Part shown: positions 56,101 through 64,000 of the stretch, one piece after another | Position numbering within the stretch: position 1 is the first letter of the stretch | How the letters are laid out: each line of letters begins with the position of its first letter | Assembly: GCF_029893365.1 (NCBI RefSeq) | Contig: NZ_JARXUZ010000001.1 | Location: 2,666,001-2,730,000 of the forward strand | Direction: 5' to 3' | DNA length: 64,000 nt | Source: Cryobacterium sp. CG_9.6 | GTDB lineage: Bacteria; Actinomycetota; Actinomycetes; Actinomycetales; Microbacteriaceae | The notes under the pieces: model-generated | The model's input: the letters and a program-made list of their open reading frames with translations, nothing else | Database searches by the model: none | Told to the model about the DNA's origin: nothing | Program-made: the position numbers and the translations under genes

Positions 56101-57828
56101 TCAGTCGTCGATGGCGGCGACGATGGAGTGAAGCGCCACGGTGTCGCCCGGTGTGACGCGGCGTCCGGAGAGCGTTCCGGTGCGGTGGGCGAGAACCGAC
56201 GACTCCATTTTCATGGCCTCCAGAATGAGGAGCGGGTCGCCCTCGGTCACGCTCGCCCCGTCGTCGGCCAGCCATTTCACGACCGTTCCCGCCATTGTGG
56301 ACCGCACATCACCGGGGTTGACCTCGGGGTCCGAGACAGCGGATGCCGCAGCAGCGCCACCGATTCCGGCCAGGAGGTTCTCGGGCAGCCCCAGAGCCAC
56401 GCGCTTGCCGTCGATCTCGATGGTGACGGTGCGACGGGCAGCGGACTCCTCGTGCGGCATGAAGCCGGGGTCGATGGCCAGCTGCTCGGCGAACTCGGTT
56501 TCGATCCAGTTGGTGTGCACGCCCAGCGCCTCCACGCCAGTGAACGCGGGTGTACTCACGACGGCGCGGTGAAAGGGCAGCACAGTGGGCAGCCCCGTGA
56601 TCTCGAATTCGGCCAGGGCCCGGCGGGCCCGGCGAAGGGCCTGCGGCCGGTCGGCACCGGTCACGATGAGCTTGGCCAGCAGGGAGTCGAACTGCGGCGG
56701 CACCGCGTCTCCGGCCCGAACACCGGCATCCACGCGGATGCCCGGTCCGCTCGGCACCACGAACGTCGCCACAGATCCGGGCGCGGGCAAAAAACCGCGC
56801 CCCGGGTCTTCGGCATTGATACGGAACTCGAAGGCGTGGCCCGTGGGCACCGGGTCTTCGAGCACGGGCAGCGGACCGCCCACGGCAATCTGCAACTGCG
56901 CGAGCACGAGGTCAACACCGGAGGTCTCTTCCGTAATGGGATGCTCCACCTGCAGGCGGGTGTTCACCTCGAGGAAGGAAATGGTGCCGTCGTCGGCCAG
57001 CAGATATTCCACCGTGCCGGCGCCCACGTACTGAGCCTCGATGCAGATGGCTTTCGCCGAGGCGTAGATCTGCTCCCGCTGCGCAGACGTGAGGAACGGG
57101 GCCGGTGCCTCCTCGACAAGTTTCTGATTGCGGCGCTGCAGCGAGCAGTCGCGGGTGCCCACGACGATAACGGTGCCGTGTCCGTCGGCGAGGATCTGCG
57201 CCTCCACGTGCCGGGGCCGGTGCAGAAAACGCTCCACGTAACATTCGCCGCGGCCGAACGCGGCCACGCTCTCGCGCACCGCCGCGTCGAAGGCCTCCTC
57301 GATCGCATCCATTTCCCACACGACCTTCATGCCGCGTCCGCCACCGCCAAACGCCGCCTTGATGGCGACGGGCAGTCCGTGCTCCTCGGCAAAAGCGCGC
57401 ACCTCGGCGGCGGTCTCCAGATGACCTTCCGACCCGGCCACCAGCGGTGCGCCCACCCGCACGGCAATCTCGCGTGCCGACACCTTGTTGCCCAGCACGC
57501 GGATGCTCTCGGGGGTCGGTCCGATCCAGATCAGCCCGGCATCCACTACGGCCTGCGCGAAGTCGGCGTTTTCCGAGAGGAAGCCATACCCCGGGTGCAG
57601 GGCATCGGCCCCGGCACGCACGGCGATGGCGAGCAGTTTCTCCACATTGAGGTACGTGTCGGCGGGGCTGTTGCCGCCCAGGGAGTAGGCCTCCGTGGCC
57701 AGGCCCACGTGCAGGGCATCAGCGTCAACGTCGGCGTAGACGGCCACGGAGGTGAGGCCGGCGTCGTCACAGGCCCGAATAATACGCACGGCGATCTCGC
57801 CCCGGTTTGCGATCAAAACTTTCTGCAC
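56101..57828 (-). CDS. Biotin carboxylase fused to biotin carboxyl carrier domain
   Basis: 575 aa. Biotin carboxylase N-domain [25 protein letters not shown]-grasp [14 protein letters not shown] near 158, active-site [16 protein letters not shown] near 283, C-domain, then a linker and a biotinyl domain with the lysine in [10 protein letters not shown] near residue 550. Thus BC-BCCP like actinobacterial acyl-CoA carboxylase alpha subunits. No carboxyltransferase gene is adjacent. Sitting inside a PxpABC operon (3 bp downstream of pxpBC) it may act on a cluster intermediate or on urea-like substrates, since KipI/KipA domains also occur in urea carboxylase. Confidence 0.92.
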   Translation of the reverse strand: MQKVLIANRGEIAVRIIRACDDAGLTSVAVYADVDADALHVGLATEAYSLGGNSPADTYLNVEKLLAIAVRAGADALHPGYGFLSENADFAQAVVDAGLIWIGPTPESIRVLGNKVSAREIAVRVGAPLVAGSEGHLETAAEVRAFAEEHGLPVAIKAAFGGGGRGMKVVWEMDAIEEAFDAAVRESVAAFGRGECYVERFLHRPRHVEAQILADGHGTVIVVGTRDCSLQRRNQKLVEEAPAPFLTSAQREQIYASAKAICIEAQYVGAGTVEYLLADDGTISFLEVNTRLQVEHPITEETSGVDLVLAQLQIAVGGPLPVLEDPVPTGHAFEFRINAEDPGRGFLPAPGSVATFVVPSGPGIRVDAGVRAGDAVPPQFDSLLAKLIVTGADRPQALRRARRALAEFEITGLPTVLPFHRAVVSTPAFTGVEALGVHTNWIETEFAEQLAIDPGFMPHEESAARRTVTIEIDGKRVALGLPENLLAGIGGAAAASAVSDPEVNPGDVRSTMAGTVVKWLADDGASVTEGDPLLILEAMKMESSVLAHRTGTLSGRRVTPGDTVALHSIVAAIDD

Positions 57829-57831
57829 GGG

Positions 57832-59427
57832 TCAGCTCTCGTTCGGGGTTGGGGTAGCGGATTCCGCGGTGGCGGGAAGCATAACGGGCACGAAGCGAAT
57901 CCGTGCTCCGGTGCCCAGCTGGGCGGCGAGATCAAGATCGGCGTGCAGCACAACACCGAGCACGGGGTAACCGCCGGTCACCGGATGGTCGGCGAGAAAA
58001 AGCACCGGAAGGCCGGATACGGGAAGCTGGATGGCGCCGGATACGGTGCCCTCGCTGGGTAGCTCCCCGTCTCGAGACCGGGTGAGGGCCGCTCCGTCGA
58101 GGCGCAGTCCGATGCGGTTGGATTGCGCCGTCACGGTGTAGGTGCCGTCGGTGAAGTCGGCGAGCGTGCGCGGGCTGAACCAGTCGTCACGCGGCCCGAA
58201 CACAAAGCGCAGCTCCGTCACCTCGCTCGGTGGCGCCGGTGTGGGTTCCGGGGCCCCGACAACGCTAGTGGGGGGTGCGAATGCAACCCGAAGTTCCGTG
58301 TCGACCTGCAGGGGCGCCGGTCCGAGCCCGGACATGGAGTCGGTGGACCTACTCCCCAGAACCGGCGGCACGTCAAAGCCGCCGCGTACCGCAACATAGC
58401 TACGCACTCCCCACTCCGGTGCACCCAGAGTCAGTCGTTCGCCCGTCTTCAGGGCAAAGGGAGCATCGGTGGGTACCCGGCGCGGGACCGGTGCGATGCC
58501 CGAGATCTCGACCGGCACGCCGGCGCCGGTGACCGCAAACACGTGGTCGCTGCGGGCCTCCAGCACAAGGCCGCCGAGGGTATTCTCCAGCACCGCCGCT
58601 GACGCGGGGTTACCGGCGAGTCGATTGGCCCGGCGCAGAGCGCCACGATCGAGCGCTCCCGCACCGGCCACGCCCATGTTGGCGAGGCCAGCACGGCCGA
58701 GGTCCTGCACGGTGGTCTGCAACCCGGGCTGCACGACGCGAACATCTGCCACGCCGACGGGCTCCGTGACAGCCTCCGAACGCACTCTTCCGGCGGCGCT
58801 CACGAACTCACGCACGGCTCGAAACTGCACCCGATTTCCCGGCTGCACGAGGGCGGGCTGGTCGCGGTCGAGACTCCACATCACGGAATCCGTGCGACCG
58901 ATCAGTTGCCACCCGCCCGGCGAGACTCGCGGATACACGGCGGAGTAGGAGTCGGCGAGCGCAACGGATCCGGCGGGAACGATGTGCCGCGGCGTCGTGC
59001 GCCGTGGCACGAGCAGCTGGTTGTCGCCCACCAGGTAGGCAAACCCCGGGGCGAAGCCGCCGAAGGCTGCGGTCCATGGCCCCGCGGTATGGGCGGCAAT
59101 TACGCCCTCCCGGCCGAGCCCGGTGAGCTCGGCCACCTCGTCGAGGTCCTCGCCGTCGTAGACCACGTCGATCGTCACGAGCGTGTCATCCGCGGCCGAG
59201 GTCACGCTGGCGTCGAGAGCCCGCAGCACGGCGGGCATCCGCTGGGCGGCTGCGGCGGTGTTCGCGCTCACGAGCACGGTCTCGGCGGCGGCCACCAGAT
59301 CCACCTGACCCTCGAGCGGATGCTCCGCAAGGGTCTCGTACAGACTCAGCACCTCGCTGAGCGTGGCGAGTTGCACCAGAACAGAGCGGTCACCCACGGG
59401 CCGGATGGATCTGATGATGGACGGCAT
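57832..59427 (-). CDS. Fused 5-oxoprolinase subunits PxpB-PxpC (KipI-KipA)
   Basis: 531 aa. Residues ~1-205 form the KipI/PxpB allophanate-hydrolase-1 domain (IRPVGDRSVLVQLA, GGFAPGFAYLVGD, PGGWQLIGRTD). After a short linker, ~225-520 is KipA/PxpC (VQPGLQTTVQDLGRAGLANMGV, GALDRGALRRANRLAGN). With PxpA it forms the ATP-dependent enzyme opening 5-oxoproline to glutamate. Usually two genes; fusion is seen in several Actinobacteria. It begins 3 bp after pxpA. Confidence 0.92.
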   Translation of the reverse strand: MPSIIRSIRPVGDRSVLVQLATLSEVLSLYETLAEHPLEGQVDLVAAAETVLVSANTAAAAQRMPAVLRALDASVTSAADDTLVTIDVVYDGEDLDEVAELTGLGREGVIAAHTAGPWTAAFGGFAPGFAYLVGDNQLLVPRRTTPRHIVPAGSVALADSYSAVYPRVSPGGWQLIGRTDSVMWSLDRDQPALVQPGNRVQFRAVREFVSAAGRVRSEAVTEPVGVADVRVVQPGLQTTVQDLGRAGLANMGVAGAGALDRGALRRANRLAGNPASAAVLENTLGGLVLEARSDHVFAVTGAGVPVEISGIAPVPRRVPTDAPFALKTGERLTLGAPEWGVRSYVAVRGGFDVPPVLGSRSTDSMSGLGPAPLQVDTELRVAFAPPTSVVGAPEPTPAPPSEVTELRFVFGPRDDWFSPRTLADFTDGTYTVTAQSNRIGLRLDGAALTRSRDGELPSEGTVSGAIQLPVSGLPVLFLADHPVTGGYPVLGVVLHADLDLAAQLGTGARIRFVPVMLPATAESATPTPNES

Positions 59428-59430
59428 CCG

Positions 59431-60189
59431 CTAGATAAAGCTGTCGATCGTGATGCCGGAGCCCACCAGTGCGGCGCGCACGGCTGCAGCCAAGACCACG
59501 GAATCGGGGGTATCGCCGTGCAAGCAGATGCTCTCAACCTCCACGTCAATAAGCTTGCCGTCGATGGCGAGCACCTGATGGTCGCCGGCCAGGCGCAGCA
59601 CCTGTTCGGTGACGGCTGCCACCGAGTGCAGCACGGCTCCGGGAAGCGCCCGTGACACCAGAGTGCCGTCGGGGTTATAGGCGCGGTCGGCAAAACCCTC
59701 AGCGACGGTGCGCAGGCCGGCCGCGCGGGCTGCCCGCTCGATCTCGGAATGCGGGAGCACCATGATCGGCAGCGTCGCGTCAACGGCGAGCACAGCCTCG
59801 ACGACCGCGCGAGCCTGGGCGGGGTGATGCACGATCGAGTTGTACAGCGCCCCGTGCGGCTTCACGTAGCGCACCGCGGTGCCGGACACGCGAGCAAGCG
59901 CTTGCACGGCACCGATCTGGTACACCACGTCGTTGCTGAGCTCGGTGGGATTCATGTCGATAAAGCGTCGACCGAACCCGGCCAGATCCCGGTAGCCCGG
60001 GTGAGCCCCCACGGTCACGCCGGCTGCCGCCGCGGACGTGCAGGTGGCCCGGATGGTGCTCGGGTCACCCGCATGAAACCCGCAGGCCACGTTGATGCTC
60101 GACACCGACGCGATGATGGCCGCGTCGTCACCGAAGGAGTAGATGCCGAAGGATTCCCCGACGTCGCTGTTCAGATCAATGCTGGGCAT
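59431..60189 (-). CDS. pxpA: 5-oxoprolinase subunit PxpA (LamB/YcsF family)
   Basis: 252 aa, full length. LamB/YcsF signatures: [19 protein letters not shown] at the N-terminus, [16 protein letters not shown] near residue 32, [19 protein letters not shown] near 55, and KPHGALYN near 110. First gene of the minus-strand operon pxpA, pxpBC, biotin carboxylase, gntR. GGGAC precedes ATG 60189. The GntR-type palindrome lies 53 bp upstream. Confidence 0.94.
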   Translation of the reverse strand: MPSIDLNSDVGESFGIYSFGDDAAIIASVSSINVACGFHAGDPSTIRATCTSAAAAGVTVGAHPGYRDLAGFGRRFIDMNPTELSNDVVYQIGAVQALARVSGTAVRYVKPHGALYNSIVHHPAQARAVVEAVLAVDATLPIMVLPHSEIERAARAAGLRTVAEGFADRAYNPDGTLVSRALPGAVLHSVAAVTEQVLRLAGDHQVLAIDGKLIDVEVESICLHGDTPDSVVLAAAVRAALVGSGITIDSFI

Positions 60190-60241
60190 CGGTGTCCCGT
60201 CTCGAGAAATTTGTTCCCTCTAGACTGCCCTACTTGCCTGA

Positions 60242-60254
60242 ATTGTTCAACAAT
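60242..60254. promoter_or_regulatory. GntR-type operator upstream of pxpA
   Basis: ATTGTTCAACAAT, perfect palindrome around one base, identical to the 13-bp core in the ycsG promoter (52436-52448). It lies 53 bp before pxpA. Confidence 0.7.
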
Positions 60255-60286
60255 CAGCCGAATATCAGTCGTGATCGGCGCCGTGG

Positions 60287-61480
60287 CTACACGGCCTCGA
60301 GCACGCTCACGTAGTTGGCCACTCCCACGCCGCCCATGTTCTGCACCGCGGCGCGACAGGCGCGAGGCAGTTGCATGTCGCCCGCCGTTCCGGTGAGCTG
60401 CATCGCCGAGATCACGTGCTGCGACACCCCGGTGGCCCCCACCGGGTGGCCCTTGGCCTTGAGTCCGCCCGACACGTTGATGGGGAGTTTACCGCCCACG
60501 TAGGCCCAGCCCTCCTCAATGGCACGGCGTCCCTCGCCGCGCTCGGTGAGCCCAATCACCTCATACATGATCAGTTCGGCAATCGTGAAGCAGTCGTGCA
60601 CCTCCACGAAGTCCAGGTCATCGAGTGCCACCCCCGCCATCGACATCGCGCGCTGAAACGACACGCGGGCGGAGGCGAACTCGGTGGGGTCGCGACGCGC
60701 CGCCGGCAGAAAGTCATTGGCCTGGCCGAACCCGGCAAGCCGCACCGGCGGGGTTGCCGCGGTGGCGGAGCGATAGGGCTCGGTGGTGAGAATCAGAGCC
60801 GCGGCACCGTCGGACACGGGTGAGCAGTCCGTGCGGCGCAGGGGCGCGGCCACGATCGGATTCCGGTCGGAGACGGTGCGGCAGAACTCCTCACCGAGAT
60901 CCTTCCGCAACTGCGCGTAGGGGTTTGCCACACCATTGCGGTGATTCTTCGCGGCGATGGAACCGAGCACGTCATCGATGGCGCCGTAGCGGGCCGCGTA
61001 GGCCTGCGCCACGGTGGCGAAGAGTCCGGTGAATCCCGTCGTCGATACCTTTCCGGCCATGTCGTAGTCGGCGCCGAGCAGAGCCGACCCCACGAGCTCG
61101 GCCGGGGCATGCGTCATCTTCTCGGCACCGATCACGAGCACAGTGCGCGCGGTCCCGGCGAGGATCGATTTCACGCCCTGTTGCACCGCGGCGGAGCCGG
61201 ACGCGCAGGCGTTCTCCACGCGGGTGGAGGGAACGTGCAGCAGGCCGGCATCCGTTTGCAATGCCAGTGACGAGGGAAAAGCGAGCGGCGTGAGGCCCGA
61301 ATTGAACTGACCGACGAAGATCTCGTCAACCTGGCTCGCATCGATGCCGGCGTGGGCCAGCGCCTCGGTCGCCACCTGCACGATGAGGGTTTCCAGCGTG
61401 TCGTCGACGAGTTTTCCGAAGCGACTGTGGCCCCAACCGGTGAGGAGCACGTCCCGGCCAAACTGTTCCTGGAGGCTCAT
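60287..61480 (-). CDS. Thiolase-family protein (SCP2-type acetyl-CoA acetyltransferase-like)
   Basis: 397 aa. Acyl-accepting Cys92 in [14 protein letters not shown], second-half motifs [12 protein letters not shown] and [18 protein letters not shown], which carries the catalytic His. It lacks the classic C-terminal Cys-x-Gly of biosynthetic thiolases and instead resembles SCP2/archaeal-type thiolases, some of which work with other subunits. ATG 61480 overlaps the CoA-transferase stop by 4 nt, so coupled; role likely beta-keto acid breakdown. Confidence 0.88.
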   Translation of the reverse strand: MSLQEQFGRDVLLTGWGHSRFGKLVDDTLETLIVQVATEALAHAGIDASQVDEIFVGQFNSGLTPLAFPSSLALQTDAGLLHVPSTRVENACASGSAAVQQGVKSILAGTARTVLVIGAEKMTHAPAELVGSALLGADYDMAGKVSTTGFTGLFATVAQAYAARYGAIDDVLGSIAAKNHRNGVANPYAQLRKDLGEEFCRTVSDRNPIVAAPLRRTDCSPVSDGAAALILTTEPYRSATAATPPVRLAGFGQANDFLPAARRDPTEFASARVSFQRAMSMAGVALDDLDFVEVHDCFTIAELIMYEVIGLTERGEGRRAIEEGWAYVGGKLPINVSGGLKAKGHPVGATGVSQHVISAMQLTGTAGDMQLPRACRAAVQNMGGVGVANYVSVLEAV

Positions 61481-62133
61481 ACGAGTTCCTCCGCAAGCTC
61501 GGGAGCTACCTGGAAGGTGGCCTCGGTCTTCTCACGAATTTCGGCCACCGTCACCCCCGGTGCCAGACGCTGCAGCAGGAGGCCGTCGGGGGTCACGTCG
61601 AAGACGGCGAGGTCGGAAATAATGCGGTCCACCACCGCCAGTCCGGTGAGCGGCAACGTGCACTCCGTCACGATTTTGGCCGAACCGTCGCGGGCCACGT
61701 GCTCGGTGAGCACGACCACGCGCGGGGTGCCCGCCACGAGGTCCATCGCCCCGCCCATGCCCTTCACCATTTTTCCCGGGATGGTCCAGTTGGCGAGGTC
61801 GCCGTTGCCAGCCACCTGCATGGCGCCGAGGATGGCCACCTTCACGTGCCCGCCCCGAATCATGCCGAACGACGTGGCGGAGTCGAAGATGGAACCGCCC
61901 GGCAGCACGGTCACGGTTTGCTTACCCGCGTTGATCAGGTCACCATCCTCTTCACCCTCGTAGGGGAAGGGCCCCATCCCGAGCAGGCCATTTTCGCTCT
62001 GCAGGGTTACCGAGATTCCCGCCGGTAGGTTGTTGGCCACCAGCGTCGGGATTCCGATGCCAAGGTTCACGTAATCACCGTCAGCCAGCTCTTCGGCCGC
62101 GATCGCGGCCATTTCATCGCGTGTCCAGGTCAT
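61477..62133 (-). CDS. 3-oxoacid CoA-transferase subunit B
   Basis: 218 aa. Catalytic glutamate in the [13 protein letters not shown] motif (SENG) near residue 47, N-terminal [29 protein letters not shown] and C-terminal [20 protein letters not shown]. Forms the heteromer with the A subunit 26 bp upstream. Could be succinyl-CoA:3-ketoacid or 3-oxoadipate CoA-transferase; context (thiolase, IclR) fits both. Confidence 0.93.
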   Translation of the reverse strand: MTWTRDEMAAIAAEELADGDYVNLGIGIPTLVANNLPAGISVTLQSENGLLGMGPFPYEGEEDGDLINAGKQTVTVLPGGSIFDSATSFGMIRGGHVKVAILGAMQVAGNGDLANWTIPGKMVKGMGGAMDLVAGTPRVVVLTEHVARDGSAKIVTECTLPLTGLAVVDRIISDLAVFDVTPDGLLLQRLAPGVTVAEIREKTEATFQVAPELAEELV

Positions 62134-62159
62134 GTGTCTTCTCCTTCAAAGTCTCGAAA

Positions 62160-62870
62160 TCAGGCGGCGACGGTGCGGGGGCGCACGGTTCGCTGTTCAA
62201 TGTCTTGGGGACGGTTGCGCGACTGCACAATCCGCTGCACGTAGACCCCGGGGGTCACCACGTGATCGGGCTCGATCTCGCCCGGCTGCACAATGTGCTC
62301 GGCCTCGACGATCGTCACGAGGCCCGCCGTGGCCACCACGGGGTTGAAGTTTCGCGCCGTGTAGCGATACACGAGGTTTCCCCCGGTATCGGCAATGTGC
62401 GCCTTCACCAACGACACATCCGCCACAATCCCGCGCTCCTGCAGGTAGGTGACCCCGTCGAAGTCGGCGAGCGGCTTGCCCTCGGCAATGAGCGTGCCCA
62501 CGCCGGTCTTCGTGTAGAACGCGGGGATTCCCGCTCCCCCAGCACGCAGGCGTTCCGCGAGGGTTCCCTGCGGGCTGAACTCCACCTCGAGGGCGCCGGC
62601 CAGAAACTGCTCGGCGAACAGCTTGTTCTCACCCACATAGGAGGCAATCACCTTGCCCACCTGCCCGGCCTCCAGCAGAACACCCAGGCCCTTGCCATCG
62701 ATGCCCATGTTGTTGGACACCACGGTGAGGTTTTTTACACCGGATGCCCGAACCGCGTCAATGAGGTCGGCGGGAATACCGCTGAGACCGAAGCCTCCGA
62801 CGGCGAGGGTCATGCCGTCCCTGAGCACGTCGCCGAGAGCATCGGCCGCACTTGTCTGCACCTTGGTCAC
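62160..62870 (-). CDS. 3-oxoacid CoA-transferase subunit A
   Basis: 236 aa from GTG 62870, preceded by GAGGAG; the frame opens at 63221 but crosses the operator region. CoA-transferase I family: DGMTLAVGGFGLSGIPADLIDAV, LTVVSNNMGIDGKGLGVLLEAGQVGKVIASYVGENKLF, and LRAGGAGIPAFYTKTGVGT. First gene of a three-gene operon divergent from an IclR regulator. Confidence 0.93.
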   Translation of the reverse strand: MTKVQTSAADALGDVLRDGMTLAVGGFGLSGIPADLIDAVRASGVKNLTVVSNNMGIDGKGLGVLLEAGQVGKVIASYVGENKLFAEQFLAGALEVEFSPQGTLAERLRAGGAGIPAFYTKTGVGTLIAEGKPLADFDGVTYLQERGIVADVSLVKAHIADTGGNLVYRYTARNFNPVVATAGLVTIVEAEHIVQPGEIEPDHVVTPGVYVQRIVQSRNRPQDIEQRTVRPRTVAA

Positions 62871-62905
62871 TGAATCTCCTCGTTGAGTGGACTGCCGATT
62901 CACCA

Positions 62906-62922
62906 TGTCCACGTTGTGGACA
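62906..62922. promoter_or_regulatory. IclR-type operator 1 (CoA-transferase side)
   Basis: TGTCCA-CGTTG-TGGACA, perfect 6-bp arms with a 5-bp spacer, 36 bp upstream of the CoA-transferase A start. Confidence 0.7.
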
Positions 62923-63021
62923 GATCGTCTCCCCTTAGCCAATCGCGTTTGTCCAGCAGATGTCAACAGTCGGCCCCGACAATCCCGACAATCCTCCACG
63001 CCGTGGTCAGGTGCTGCCATC

Positions 63022-63040
63022 ATGTCCATATAATGGACAT
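63022..63040. promoter_or_regulatory. IclR-type operator 2 overlapping the -10 of the regulator gene
   Basis: ATGTCCA-TATAA-TGGACAT, perfect 7-bp arms. TATAAT at 63029-63034 sits in the palindrome as a consensus -10 for the plus-strand regulator, 35 bp before its ATG, so binding would autorepress. Confidence 0.72.
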
Positions 63041-63069
63041 CATTCGGCCCTGAGGAGAATCGAGTCGTC

Positions 63070-63867
63070 ATGCCAGAGAACGGCACGAGCCGCGCACCGA
63101 CACCCGTGCCGGGCACGCAGGTGGTGAGCCGGGTGGCCCTCCTGCTGCGGCTCGTGGGGCAGGACCCCGGGGGTCTCCCCTTCGGCCAGATTGTGCGGCA
63201 GAGCAGGCTGACCCGGCCCACCGTGCACCGACTGCTGAGTTCCCTCCTCAGCGAGGGGCTACTCGATCACGACCCGGCCACCGGCACGTGGCGATTGGGG
63301 CCGGAAATCTTTGTCATGGGCGCCATTGCGGCGCAGTCGTATCGCATCGAAGATCTGGCCCGCCCGAGTTTGCATCGTCTTGCCGAGGAAACCGGGGAGA
63401 GCGCCTTTCTCTCCATTCGGCGCGGCGGTGAAACCGTGTGCCTCCTCCGCGAGGAGGGTAGTTTCCCCATTCGCTCATTTGTGTTGCATGAGGGGGTGCG
63501 GTTTCCGCTGGGCGTCGCATCCGCTGGCCTGGCGATACTGGCATATCTGCCCACCGACGAGGTGGACCGGTTACTCGTGCAGGACGATGCCTTCCGGGAG
63601 CGGTGGGGAGAGCAGCACTCCCCCGCCGCCATTCGCGTTCACCTCGAGCAGACGCGGGCCACGGGTTACGCACTGAATCCCGAGCTGATTCTGGAGGGGA
63701 GCTGGGGCATGGGCGCGGCCATTTTCGATCACGTGGGCCGGCCCACCTGGGCCCTCTCGCTCACCGGGATAGAGCCGCGCTTTCGCGCCGGACGGCAACC
63801 CTATCTGGGGCAGATGCTGCTCGACGAGGCGCACAAGATCACGCAGAAGTTACAGCGCGGTCGCTAA
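63070..63867 (+). CDS. IclR-family transcriptional regulator
   Basis: 265 aa. N-terminal winged helix GLPFGQIVRQSRLTRPTVHRLLSSLLSEGLL at ~35-65, then the IclR effector domain: LARPSLHRLAEETGESAFLSI, HEGVRFPLGVASAGLAILAYL and RATGYALNPELILEGSWGMGAAIFD. The two TGTCCA-N5-TGGACA palindromes between it and the divergent CoA-transferase operon are the probable targets. Effector likely a keto or aromatic acid. Confidence 0.93.
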   Translation: MPENGTSRAPTPVPGTQVVSRVALLLRLVGQDPGGLPFGQIVRQSRLTRPTVHRLLSSLLSEGLLDHDPATGTWRLGPEIFVMGAIAAQSYRIEDLARPSLHRLAEETGESAFLSIRRGGETVCLLREEGSFPIRSFVLHEGVRFPLGVASAGLAILAYLPTDEVDRLLVQDDAFRERWGEQHSPAAIRVHLEQTRATGYALNPELILEGSWGMGAAIFDHVGRPTWALSLTGIEPRFRAGRQPYLGQMLLDEAHKITQKLQRGR

Positions 63868-63958
63868 TTCGGGACTTGTGGCCCTGCTCCAGCCCATTTC
63901 GGTGCATCATCGTTGGAATCATCTGCTGATCACTCTTCGAGAATGCCTGAGGTACTGC

Positions 63959-64000
63959 ATGAGCACAGCGGCAGCCACATCTGCAACTCCACCGGCCCGT
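63959..64000 (+). CDS. Start of an unidentified gene (cut by window end)
   Basis: ATG 63959 with GAGG 7 nt upstream reads MSTAAATSATPPAR to the edge, 14 residues. Too short to identify; an N-terminus of this Ala/Thr/Pro-rich kind is common in MFS carriers, but this is only a guess. Confidence 0.4.
   Translation, partial: MSTAAATSATPPAR

Noticed and set aside
56128..58062. 644-codon plus-strand frame
   Set aside because: Antisense of the biotin carboxylase and pxpBC; amino-acid composition (Gly/His/Arg-rich) is typical of shadow frames.

Overview
The window is high-G+C actinobacterial DNA and most resembles Microbacteriaceae (Cryobacterium/Leifsonia-like). This is inferred from gene content and style: many apparently leaderless genes with a TAnnnT box 6-7 nt before ATG/GTG, DtxR/IdeR-type iron boxes, an LAETG-type sorting signal, an srsABC-like type III PKS operon and NERD-like, DUF4349, Pr6Pr and Stealth proteins. 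I saw no rRNA, tRNA, CRISPR array, insertion sequence or phage gene. It reads as ordinary chromosome with two unusual repeat blocks.

Layout. 1-0.66 kb: start of a TPR protein (minus). 0.9-4.8 kb: alanine metabolism (alr, PucR-type regulator, ald). 4.8-12.2 kb: NERD-like gene, interspersed repeat cluster, universal stress protein, YdjM-like membrane hydrolase, a histidine kinase/response regulator pair facing a secreted DUF5666-like protein, and two more NERD-like paralogues. 12.4-15.7 kb: PepSY protein, RraA, Pr6Pr membrane protein, and a Tat lipoprotein flavin amine oxidase whose domains are in circularly permuted order. 15.9-20.5 kb: methyltransferase plus an srsA-srsB-srsC-like phenolic-lipid operon. 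20.6-27.2 kb: PAP2 phosphatase, metallophosphoesterase, Stealth phosphotransferase, YyaL-type thioredoxin-domain protein, aldo/keto reductase. 27.3-32.9 kb: HrpA helicase and an LAETG surface protein. 32.9-35.6 kb: polar amino-acid ABC importer. 36.0-41.0 kb: siderophore-iron import operon with two iron boxes. 41.1-49.7 kb: MFS carrier, two aldo/keto reductases, SDR, small charged proteins, DUF4349 lipoprotein, ThrE-type exporter, AlaX-like editing protein. 49.7-52.4 kb: drug-type MFS carrier and a divergent VOC dioxygenase.

52.4-60.3 kb is a 5-oxoproline module: NRAMP-like carrier (ycsG) and DUF1445 protein (ycsI) on the plus strand converge on pxpA, fused pxpB-pxpC, a biotin carboxylase/BCCP protein and a GntR/FCD regulator on the minus strand. 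An identical 13-bp palindrome precedes both arms and is the probable GntR operator. Between the converging arms lie about ten imperfect ~83-bp hairpin-bearing tandem repeats. 60.3-64.0 kb: thiolase and two CoA-transferase subunits, divergent from an IclR regulator, with two TGTCCA-N5-TGGACA operators between, then the start of one more gene.

Main points for a second look: the permuted amine oxidase, the ~83-bp repeat array, the interspersed terminal-inverted-repeat elements, a 15-bp GCAA-capped hairpin in the first codons of an ABC permease, a hairpin covering the ribosome-binding site of a NERD-like gene, 11-bp-spaced CTGA boxes at the two-component locus, and strong over-representation of the 9-mer AGCGGATGC.
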